Assembly: GCF_900104725.1 (NCBI RefSeq)
Contig: NZ_LT629758.1
Coordinates: 2,232,001-2,296,000, forward strand
DNA from: Actinoplanes derwentensis
Lineage (GTDB): Bacteria > Actinomycetota > Actinomycetes > Mycobacteriales > Micromonosporaceae
Length of the DNA: 64,000 bases
Direction of reading: 5' to 3'
The translations under genes were made by a program, and so were the position numbers. A model generated the notes under the pieces. The model was not told the DNA's origin. It saw only the letters and a list, made by a program, of their open reading frames with translations, and ran no database searches. This document shows, one piece after another, positions 33,623 through 40,534 of this stretch (position 1 is its first letter; every line of letters begins with the position of its first letter).

Positions 33623-33654
33623 CCAGCAGACCTGCAACCTTTTCCGGCATCGCT
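33623..33654. repeat. 32-bp direct repeat flanking the methyltransferase gene, copy 2
   Basis: Same orientation as copy 1 at 32758-32789; four mismatches. About 78 bases upstream of the methyltransferase start. Confidence 0.65.
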
Positions 33655-33690
33655 AGGGCTTCACCTGGTGAGGGTCACCGTCTACTTGAA

Positions 33691-34110
33691 TCAGCATTCC
33701 AGGTAGGCGGCTCCGGCTCGGAGAATCTCAGGTCGGTCTCGGGCCCGCTCGAGCATGCTGTTACAGCTCACGCACAACAGACCCCGAATCCCCTGCCGCT
33801 GGTGACAGTGATCCACCACTAACCGCACCGGCTCGGCGCTCGGCTTGCCGTCCAGCCGTTGCGGTGTCGGTGGTGTTGAAACACGACTTGATCGGCGGTA
33901 CTCCGAGGAACCGGGCGAACTCCACGGCCAGCTTGCGGGGCGAGCCCTTCGACGGGGTGCGACGATCACCATCTCGGAGTGGTATTCGATGTGAGCCTCG
34001 TCGTAGGCCATCCACCCGGGCCTCGGGAGCAGCTCGAACTGGGTCGGCTCGGCATCGACGAACCGCCGCCAGCTCTGCAAGGTCGTGGGCGGATCCCGGC
34101 GGTCCCTCAA
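33691..34110 (-). pseudogene. endonuclease VII-type HNH nuclease relic
   Basis: The 3' part reads VRLVVDHCHQRQGIRGLLCV, then SCNSMLERARDRPEILR and AYLEC-stop: the DH-x-H...RGLLC..CN zinc/HNH core of recombination endonuclease VII proteins (phage T4 gp49 family). The preceding piece WMAYDEAHIEYHSEMVIV is in the same frame, but the linking stretch KLAVEFARFLGVPPIKSCF is in another frame. At least two frameshifts therefore interrupt the gene. Base composition is less GC-rich than its neighbours, consistent with transfer. Confidence 0.65.
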
Positions 34111-34205
34111 CCCTGGCTCGGTCTCCGGTTCACCACACTGATTGCTTGGCGTCGTTCGATGTGTCGCCCGGTCCCGGCCGGACCTCGGTCCGTGGCAACG
34201 TCAGA

Positions 34206-35096
34206 TCACACTAGCTGGGCAGATTCCGGCCCGTTTCCCCGTGTGCGCAGCATCTGATGAATTCCGTAGAGGGGCCGATATCCGAATGCTGTCGCGGCCG
34301 CGCTGGAGTCGTAGACCCGGTCGAGTGATTGGGGCAGCGGCCAGTGTCTGGCGTGGAACGCGGCGGCCACGTCGGGAAGCCGTTCAGCGATCACGCTCGC
34401 CGCGTCATGATGCAAGGCTGGGCAGTCCGCGCGGGTGAATGGGTATGGCCCGGCGATGTTGAAGGTGCCGGTCGTGGTGTCGCGCTCCGCGAGGCGTGTA
34501 ATGGCCGCCGCGACGTCGGTCAGCCCGACAGCCCGGTGTAGCAGATGAGTGGCGAGCACGGGCGGCGGCTCCGGGAAGCAGCGGGCGATGCGCAAGACGG
34601 CCGAGGTAGCGGCAGCCGAGGCGATGAGGCGCTCGGCGGCCAGTTTCGTCTCGTCGTAGATGTCGCGGGGCCGTGGCTCCAAGCCCTCGTCGACCCATAC
34701 GGCCTGGTCGGTGGGTATCAACGCGTGCCCGTAAACGCTGGTGCTGCTGATGTAGACGATGCGCCGAACGCCCACGCGCTCGGCTTCTTCGAGGAGCGCT
34801 TCGGTGGCGCCGACGTTGACGGCGTGGAATTCTCGGTCGTCGACCTGGCCGACATGCGGCGCGTGTAGTGCGGCGGCGTGGACCACGATGTGCGACTGTC
34901 GAAGTGCGGCTCGGCGTGCCTGCGGGTCTCGTAGATCGCCGATGACGCTGGTCCATCTGCCCGGGGCTCGATCGAATCCACGAACCGACCAGCCAGCTGT
35001 GGCAAGGGCCGCCGCAACCGCCGTGCCGACCAGCCCCGAGCTTCCCGTGACCGTCGCAACACCGTCCGGTGCTCTTTCGCGTCGTTGTTCGCGCAC
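34206..35096 (-). CDS. NAD-dependent epimerase/dehydratase (extended SDR)
   Basis: A 296-residue protein. The cofactor loop is TGSSGLVGTAVAAALA, the Ser-Ser-x-x-x-Tyr active site reads IVYISSTSVYGH, and the catalytic YDETKLAAERL gives YxxxK. The CTG/TFNIAGPYPF region and C-terminal GYRPLYGIHQML resemble UDP-glucose 4-epimerase-like NAD-dependent enzymes. Substrate unknown. GTG 35096 start. It lies at the edge of the decayed island but looks intact; codon bias is a little weaker than in the core region. Confidence 0.85.
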   Translation of the reverse strand: MREQRRERAPDGVATVTGSSGLVGTAVAAALATAGWSVRGFDRAPGRWTSVIGDLRDPQARRAALRQSHIVVHAAALHAPHVGQVDDREFHAVNVGATEALLEEAERVGVRRIVYISSTSVYGHALIPTDQAVWVDEGLEPRPRDIYDETKLAAERLIASAAATSAVLRIARCFPEPPPVLATHLLHRAVGLTDVAAAITRLAERDTTTGTFNIAGPYPFTRADCPALHHDAASVIAERLPDVAAAFHARHWPLPQSLDRVYDSSAAATAFGYRPLYGIHQMLRTRGNGPESAQLV

Positions 35097-35284
35097 AGAT
35101 CATTCTTACGGCAGGACACAGCACCCGTCGACCCGAGCCGTCATCGACCAGGACGCCGACAGCCTTCGCTGGTTCATCGTGACGGCATCGGCGCTGGGAG
35201 CCCGCCGCCAGCGAAGGTAGCCGGGCTCCCCGGTGGGGTAGTGCGGTCAGCCGGGCTCGGTGGGCGCAGGCGGCGTCATTGTTG

Positions 35285-35711
35285 GACTCTCCCGGGGGTC
35301 GGCGATCCGGGCGACACCCTCGTCGTGCTCGACCTGACCCGGCTGGGCCGCGACACCCGCGAGCTCCTCGCGATCGTCGAAGACGACCTGCACGCCAAGG
35401 GCCGCCACTTCCGCACCCTCGACGGCATCGTGCTCGACACCAGCGACGACATGTGCGGTGAACTGATCTTCACCGTGTTCGCCGCCATCGCCAAGTTCCA
35501 ACGTCAGCAGATCGTCAAGGGCATCCGTGAGGGCCTCGACGCTGCCCGCGCTCGAGGCCGCGTCGGCGGCCGTCCTCGCGCCCTGACCTCCGAACAGATC
35601 GCCGACGCCCGCATCCTGCTCGGCGCCGGACAAACCCGAACCGCCGTCGCCGCCAAGCTGCGCGTCTCCCGATGGACACTCAGCCGCGCCCTCGACACCG
35701 CGCCCCGCTGA
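35285..35711 (+). pseudogene. serine recombinase (resolvase/invertase), N-terminus missing
   Basis: The frame reads GDTLVVLDLTRLGRDTRELL, then MCGELIFTVFAAIAKFQRQQ, then ARARGRVGGRPRAL and a C-terminal HTH (TAVAAKLRVSRWTLSRAL). This is the C-terminal two thirds of a small resolvase. The first about 50 residues with the catalytic Ser (usually in YxRVSS) are absent and no start lies at the junction, so it is inactive. It may be the tnpR remnant of the Tn3-family element whose tnpA pieces lie downstream. Confidence 0.85.
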
Positions 35712-35833
35712 CGCCCGCCACCGGGTGCCAACGCTTGACCGCAGCGGACAACCCCAGCCCCACGCGCGGATCGCGGCTAGAAGTGCGCAATCGATCTTGT
35801 CCCGCCGGTGTTCGTTTGTTGGCTTCTCAGTGA

Positions 35834-35885
35834 AGACGGATCTCAGGGTGAGGCGCGGTGCCGTGTCTCACCCTGAGATCCGTCT
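35834..35885. terminator. 19-bp perfect inverted repeat, probable terminator
   Basis: AGACGGATCTCAGGGTGAG (35834-35852) is exactly inverted at 35867-35885 around a 14-base loop, seven bases beyond the stop of the decarboxylase-like gene. A transposon-end origin is an alternative, since the region carries recombinase debris. Confidence 0.7.
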
Positions 35886-35891
35886 GGAGTG

Positions 35892-36374
35892 CTACTGCCT
35901 CCACTGCTGCGCCGGCGATACACCGGGCAGCGGCTTGCCGATGACGGCCAGTGGGATGAAAAAGCAGACCTGACCGATGGCCATGATCAGCGTGGTGAGG
36001 GCTTTGTCGTCGTAGTGCTGGCTCGCCCGGGCGTACAGGTCGTCACTGACGCGTTCGCAGGACGGGTTGGCAGTGAGGACGGCCTCGACCAGCGCCAGCG
36101 CGATACGTTCGCCGTCGGTGAGGCAAGCCGCCGCGCGCCAAGACGCTACCGCGGCGATGCGTTCCTCGGCTTCGCCGGCCTTGCGGAGGTTGCCGGTATG
36201 CAGGGTGGTCAGGTAGTCGTTGCCGACGATCTGACCGGCGCGGAGCTGAAGCATGCTGATGGTGGTCTGCGGCACGGAACCGTTGCCGGTGGCCCTGAAC
36301 AAAGCGCCGCCGATCTCGCCCAGCTCGGGGACGAGTCGCATTGGGTTCGGCAGACGGGACTGGAGTTCCTGCAT
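35892..36374 (-). CDS. carboxymuconolactone decarboxylase/AhpD-like protein lacking CxxC
   Basis: A 160-residue all-helical AhpD-like protein (MQELQSRLPNPMRLVPELGE start). In most relatives the helix pair carries C-x-x-C before a conserved His. Here the segment reads RAGQIVGNDYLTTLHTGNLR, with Asn52 and Leu55 in the cysteine positions while the following His is kept. The usual thiol peroxidase chemistry is therefore impossible. It is divergent from an ECF41-type sigma gene; such COE (carboxymuconolactone decarboxylase/oxidoreductase/epimerase) partners are characteristic targets of ECF41 sigmas. Confidence 0.85.
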   Translation of the reverse strand: MQELQSRLPNPMRLVPELGEIGGALFRATGNGSVPQTTISMLQLRAGQIVGNDYLTTLHTGNLRKAGEAEERIAAVASWRAAACLTDGERIALALVEAVLTANPSCERVSDDLYARASQHYDDKALTTLIMAIGQVCFFIPLAVIGKPLPGVSPAQQWRQ

Positions 36375-36601
36375 GGTGACGTTCCTTTCTGAAATCCGAT
36401 GGTGTCGCACCGCTTTGACGGATCGGGCGCGGCGAAGGTGACCGCTTCGTGGCGCGTCTTCCGGCGATCCGGCTCCCGCCGCGGTGTACTCCCCGCGGAC
36501 CTGGTCAAATCCCGGCGTGACACAGCCGTACACTTTCGGATGAGTCATGATCAGCAACCTCTCGCTCGGATGATCGCCGTCATGACAGATCCCGATCGGC
36601 G

Positions 36602-36619
36602 AAGGTGACCGGTCACCTT
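36602..36619. promoter_or_regulatory. perfect 18-bp palindrome upstream of the ECF41 gene
   Basis: AAGGTGACCGGTCACCTT is fully symmetric and lies 54 bases before the sigma-factor GTG. I found no exact copy of the reported ECF41 promoter (TGTCACA / CGTC) in the 298-bp divergent region. Confidence 0.65.
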
Positions 36620-36672
36620 TCGAAAGCTGGCGCGTCAGCGATACGACGTAGTCGAGGAAGGGAACCTTCACC

Positions 36673-37560
36673 GTGACCGCCGACAACTTCTTGGCCGTGC
36701 AGTTTCAGGGCCATCGTCCCCATCTGAAAGCGGTCGCCCACCGCATGCTCGGCTCGCTCACCGACGCCGAAGACGCGGTACAGGAGGCATGGCTGCGCCT
36801 GGCCCGCACCGACGCTGACGACATCGACAACCTCGCCGGCTGGCTGACCACCGTGGTGAGCCGCGTGTGTCTGGACCTGCTCCGCGCACGCAAAGCCCGC
36901 CCCGAAGTGCCAATGGAAGATCGGCTACCGGATCCCGTGGTCAGCCGCGAAACCGGCACCGACCCGGAGCAGCAGGCGCTGCTGGCCGACTCGGTGGGAC
37001 TCGCCCTGCTCGTGGTACTGGAGTCGCTGACCCCCGCCGAACGGCTGGCGTTCGTGCTGCACGACATGTTCGGCCTACCGTTCGAGGAGATCGCCCACAT
37101 CGTCGACCGCACGCCCGTGGCAGCCAAGAAACTCGCCAGCCGCGCCCGCCAGCGGGTCCGCAGCGCGACTCCCAGCCCGGATCCTGATCTGGCCGGCCAG
37201 CGTCGCGTGGTGGACGCCTTCCTGACCGCCGCACGCGGCGGCGACTTCGACACGCTGCTGGCCATCCTCGATCCGGAAGTGGTGCTCCGCGCCGATGGCG
37301 GTGTACTCACCGACGGTATGAAGATCCTCCGTGGTGCTGCGGCCGTGGCTGGACAAGCGGCCACCTTCCAGCGCATGGCCACCGCCTCGCACACGCAACC
37401 GGCCCTCATCAACGGAATCACCGGCCTGGTCAACACCATCGACGGCCGACTGATCTCGGTGATGAGCTTCACCGTCACCGAAGGCAGGCTCGCCGCGATC
37501 GACATCCTGTCTGACCCCGATCGGCTCACCCAAATCGACCTTACTGGCCTGCAACCGTGA
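36673..37560 (+). CDS. ECF41-type RNA polymerase sigma factor with SnoaL-like C-terminal domain
   Basis: A 295-residue protein. Region 2 (LKAVAHRMLGSLTDAEDAVQ, then EAWLRLARTD) and region 4 (AFVLHDMFGLPFEEIAHIVD, then RTPVAAKKLASRARQRVR) identify an ECF sigma. A C-terminal SnoaL/NTF2-like domain from about residue 180 (VVDAFLTAARGGDFDTLLAI) is the hallmark of ECF41/SigJ-type proteins, where it replaces an anti-sigma factor. The GTG 36673 start has AGGAAGGGAA upstream. Divergent partner is the decarboxylase-like gene. Looks intact, unlike its neighbours. Confidence 0.94.
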   Translation: MTADNFLAVQFQGHRPHLKAVAHRMLGSLTDAEDAVQEAWLRLARTDADDIDNLAGWLTTVVSRVCLDLLRARKARPEVPMEDRLPDPVVSRETGTDPEQQALLADSVGLALLVVLESLTPAERLAFVLHDMFGLPFEEIAHIVDRTPVAAKKLASRARQRVRSATPSPDPDLAGQRRVVDAFLTAARGGDFDTLLAILDPEVVLRADGGVLTDGMKILRGAAAVAGQAATFQRMATASHTQPALINGITGLVNTIDGRLISVMSFTVTEGRLAAIDILSDPDRLTQIDLTGLQP

Positions 37561-37577
37561 CTCCTCGCCGTCTGTCC

Positions 37578-38111
37578 TTACCCTCCGCAAGATCCTTCTC
37601 CGCGCGTCGACTGCGCGGGAGCCCGTGGGGCGGTGAACGCACGGCACAACCGTCCGCCGCACCGCTCGATCGTCTTCACTGAGGCGGCGTTGTCAACGGC
37701 GCAGACTGCCAGCACCCGATCCACGCCTGTTCCACGCGCCTCGTCGAGGACCCGGCCCAACGCCCAACCGCCGAGCCCTCGCCGACGGGCGGACGGCCGA
37801 ATGCCGTAACCGACGTGGCCGGCCCAGGACACTTAGTCGTCATCGCCGTCTCGCAACGCGATCCCGCCGAGCACCCGATCGCTTTCCACGATCCATCGGT
37901 ACGTGCAGCGGTGTCTGCCGAGCTCGATCGTCCGGGCCGGATCCGCCTGCTCGGCCAGTCGCGCCAGCCAGGCAGCGAAGCCGGCCGGTGTGCGCACCTC
38001 GTCGGAGGAGCGCAGCCCGAACCCGTCCTCGTGCGGGCCGGGGCCCCACTCGGCATGAGCCTCCAGCCAGGCACCGCGCAGACGAACCGTAGGCACGATC
38101 AACTCAGGCAC
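37578..38111 (-). pseudogene. GNAT acetyltransferase interrupted by an in-frame TAA
   Basis: The frame starting at GTG 38111 (VPELIVPTVRLRGAWLEAHA) reads a typical GNAT N-terminal half ending RVLGGIALRDGDDD, then TAA at 37833-37835. The same frame continues without a shift into SWAGHVGYGIRPSARRRGLG, the acetyl-CoA-binding motif A, and on to NAASVKTIERCGG. One nonsense codon thus splits an otherwise readable gene. The last 20 residues after ERCGG also look degenerate. Confidence 0.85.
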
Positions 38112-38350
38112 GCGACGACCATAGCCGCCGCCCATACACCGACATCCTCGGCGGGGATACGAACAGTAACGACAGCGACGGCGCGCACGAACGGCTAACT
38201 GTGCGTGCATCCGGAGCCACTGCCCCTCACCTCGGCAAACACCGAACAGCCGCCGAGATTGGAGGCCGCACCAGATAGAGATCAATCCCTTGTCGTTGCC
38301 TTTTTCGCTGGAAACTACGGCTGGGCCGAGCGCTGGGCCTTCATCCGCGC

Positions 38351-38603
38351 TCACTCCTCGTCGGGGTCGGCGTTGCCTGCGTCCCGCAGCGGTCGTCGCC
38401 CGATACCTTCGGCCAGCTGCAGCGGTTGGAACGAGTAGTGGCCGTGCAGTTGAGGTGGGCGTACCAGTAGGGGTGGACGCGCAGCACGTCCTCGTCGAGC
38501 ACCGGGTAGCCGGATTCGCGCAGCGTGGCCAGGATGCGGTCCAGATAGACGGTGTTCCATAGAGCGACGCAGTTGACGACGAGGCTGGAGATTATCTGGA
38601 GTT
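38351..38603 (-). pseudogene. Tn3-family transposase tnpA, 3' end fragment
   Basis: Reverse-strand reading gives SSLVVNCVALWNTVYLDRIL, then ESGYPVLDEDVLRVHPYWYA, then (after a frameshift near 38450) HYSFQPLQLAEGIGRRPLRD and a stop. This is the C-terminal end of a Tn3-family TnpA, of the subgroup ending in RPLRDP. It starts exactly where the 5' tnpA part at 44290-46812 stops, in the same orientation and correct order, so both were probably one gene. Confidence 0.8.
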
Positions 38604-38795
38604 GTCAAGGGTATCGGCCGGTCAATCGCTCAAATGTGTCACAGGCACGTTCGGCACGTACTCGTCTTACCTCTGCGTATCGATCCGCTGGGCCAAGAGC
38701 CTCACGCGGATGTAGCCGTCGGTGCTGAGGACGCGGGGCGAAGACGGCATCACCTGGCAACGGCTGGTTGAGCTGCTCCGCGAACTCACCTCTGG

Positions 38796-39584
38796 CTAGA
38801 CGCTCGTGCTATACGCGACGGACGTGGCCGGGGTCGTGTCGGTGCAGCCGCTGCGCCCGCACACACATGCGTAGGGAAAGGCCGGAAGGGGCGCGCCGAT
38901 ATGCTGCTCGTGCGCCACGATCTGACGATGGACGACGTCGTTTTCATGGCGTCGTCGTGACGACAGTTCCCGCCCTGGCCGAAGCCGCGCGAATGGCGCC
39001 GCGGCGGTGTTGATGGCCTCGCGCACCGCTGCCACGACATCATCCCAATCGACGTCGGTCGGGACCTCGACGACGGCGCGGCCCGCATCTGAGGCCGCTG
39101 ATCGAAGTCGCGCGCCGATCAGTTGGTCCCGTTCGACCAGGGCTTCTACCCGAAGGCGGGCTGCGTCGTCTCCTTCCACCAGTCGTTGGCGTCGAGCCAT
39201 GCGCGTGCGCTCAGCGGTGGTGATCAGCCAGATCGCGCCGATGGGTGACCACGTCGCCGCCGCCCGCGGGTGGAGTTGCGGCCCCTCTACGAGCGTCGGC
39301 ACCCTTGCGACCTGAGCAGTTCGGACGTCGTCCATCACGGTGGGCAGCCTCAGCGCCGACGTGCGTTCGAAGTCGTCCGCCGCGGCCACCGCGCCCAGGG
39401 CGAGCACGTCATCGAGTGGAGGGCCGAGGGCGCCGAGGCGCTGGAGGTGGTCGTAGGTGTAGGCGTCTATCGGGTGCAGGGCGAAGTCAAGCTCGCGAGC
39501 GAGTTGGCGGACTGTCGTCGACTTTCCAGATCCCGGTGTGCCACCGACCCAGAACATCGGCATGCTCGTCACCATTCGCGCCAT
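38796..39584 (-). CDS. P-loop kinase-like ATP-binding protein (possible element cargo)
   Basis: A 262-residue protein. The Walker A motif WVGGTPGSGKSTTVRQLA lies near the N-terminus, followed by a kinase-like arrangement (DAYTYDHLQRL; ITTAERTRMARRQRLV). The C-terminal FPYACVCGRSGCTDT is a small Cys pair motif often found at the end of this kind of uncharacterised actinobacterial nucleotide kinase-like protein. Any of the Met codons at 39584 to 39557 could be the start. It lies downstream of the recombinase trio on the same strand. Substrate unknown. Confidence 0.75.
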   Translation of the reverse strand: MARMVTSMPMFWVGGTPGSGKSTTVRQLARELDFALHPIDAYTYDHLQRLGALGPPLDDVLALGAVAAADDFERTSALRLPTVMDDVRTAQVARVPTLVEGPQLHPRAAATWSPIGAIWLITTAERTRMARRQRLVEGDDAARLRVEALVERDQLIGARLRSAASDAGRAVVEVPTDVDWDDVVAAVREAINTAAAPFARLRPGRELSSRRRHENDVVHRQIVAHEQHIGAPLPAFPYACVCGRSGCTDTTPATSVAYSTSV

Positions 39585-39915
39585 GCTGCCAGACGACGAT
39601 CAGGCGCTGGCCGTGCACCCTGGTCAATACGCGCTCATCGGCCATGTAAGAGTCAGCGATGGGCGACTGAGGGTCGCGGTATTCCAGCAACGACCGCGGA
39701 GCTGTGCGTCGCAGAGAGTGATTTCGGATCTCAACGGGCGGAGTCATGCCAAGCCGTCCGGTGGGGCCGATTCGAATCAGGGCCGTCCGAACCAGCCCGA
39801 CCGCGTAATCAGTCTCGGCTGGACGCGCCCGGGGGTCTCCGATGTCGTCGCCGACGTGCGCGTCGGCCAAGCCTGGTTCCCGTGGTGCGCCGTCGGCGGA
39901 GATGTGCCGGAGCAT
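39487..39915 (-). CDS. possible hypothetical protein overlapping the kinase-like gene
   Basis: A 142-codon frame between the recombinase trio and the P-loop gene; the 374-bp gap 39585-39958 holds nothing else. The product (MLRHISADGAPREPG at its start) has a plausible amino acid mix and moderate third-position GC, but no recognised motif, no ribosome binding site, and a 98-bp out-of-frame overlap with the P-loop gene. It may be a real small gene, a decayed one, or chance. Confidence 0.3.
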   Translation of the reverse strand: MLRHISADGAPREPGLADAHVGDDIGDPRARPAETDYAVGLVRTALIRIGPTGRLGMTPPVEIRNHSLRRTAPRSLLEYRDPQSPIADSYMADERVLTRVHGQRLIVVWQHGANGDEHADVLGRWHTGIWKVDDSPPTRSRA

Positions 39916-39958
39916 ACAGGCAGGCCATCAGTGGTCATGATCCGTTGTTCTGGTGGCT

Positions 39959-40534
39959 TCATCCCGCCGGGTCGGCGGTGTTCTTGTGGTGCATCATGCG
40001 GCGGAGCGCGGCCCGGACTCCGGTCAGGTCCTCCTCTGCCTCGGCCAGCCGCTGCCGCAGCGTGTCGTTGTCGGTTCGTAGGCGGTCGGCCTCCGCAGCC
40101 AGGCGCTGGTTGTGTTCGGCTAGTTCGTCCACGCGGTCGACCAGGCTCTGGTTGGACAGTTGGTTCAGCTGCTCGCCGAGACGGCGGCGTAGTGCGGCCT
40201 TGAGCTGATCGCGTTCGGCCCGGAGTTTGCTGTTGTCGGTGCGGGTCAGTTCCAGGTCGGTGTTCAGACTGGCGGTGCTCGGGGCCAGGCCGGTTTGCTG
40301 GTCCCGGTGCGGCTTGCGGTCTTGTTGAGTGCGGGCGGCGTCGATGTGTTCGCGGACGCCGTCGGCGTAGACGAGCCAGTGCGACACTCCGGCGCGCTTT
40401 GCCACGGCGGTGAAGCTCACCGGGTCTCCCCGGCGGAACATGTCGTCGAGGGTGGCGAGGACTTTGCCGCGCTTGGCCTGGCTGTCTCGGCGCCGGGCCT
40501 GCAGCAACACCTCGGCGGGGGTGCGGTCGCTCAT
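39959..40534 (-). CDS. Tn554 TnpC-like / DUF6262 transposition accessory protein
   Basis: A 191-residue protein. The N-terminus holds a helix-turn-helix-like part (PVSFTAVAKRAGVSHWLVYA). The C-terminal half is a long coiled coil (RTDNSKLRAERDQLKAALRR; LAEHNQRLAAEADRLRTDND). This layout and the position as third gene of the trio match TnpC-like DUF6262 proteins. In Tn554 TnpC influences the efficiency and orientation of insertion. ATGA-type overlap with the 838-residue recombinase gene. Confidence 0.85.
   Translation of the reverse strand: MSDRTPAEVLLQARRRDSQAKRGKVLATLDDMFRRGDPVSFTAVAKRAGVSHWLVYADGVREHIDAARTQQDRKPHRDQQTGLAPSTASLNTDLELTRTDNSKLRAERDQLKAALRRRLGEQLNQLSNQSLVDRVDELAEHNQRLAAEADRLRTDNDTLRQRLAEAEEDLTGVRAALRRMMHHKNTADPAG

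Noticed and set aside
36375..36672. Exact ECF41 promoter motif (TGTCACA-N16-CGTC)
   Set aside because: Related strings occur (TGCGACA, CGTC) but not with acceptable spacing, so I do not call a promoter.
38604..38795. Short plus-strand frame ending ITWQRLVELLRELTSG before the P-loop gene
   Set aside because: Too short and without a start or family match; could be debris but cannot be supported.
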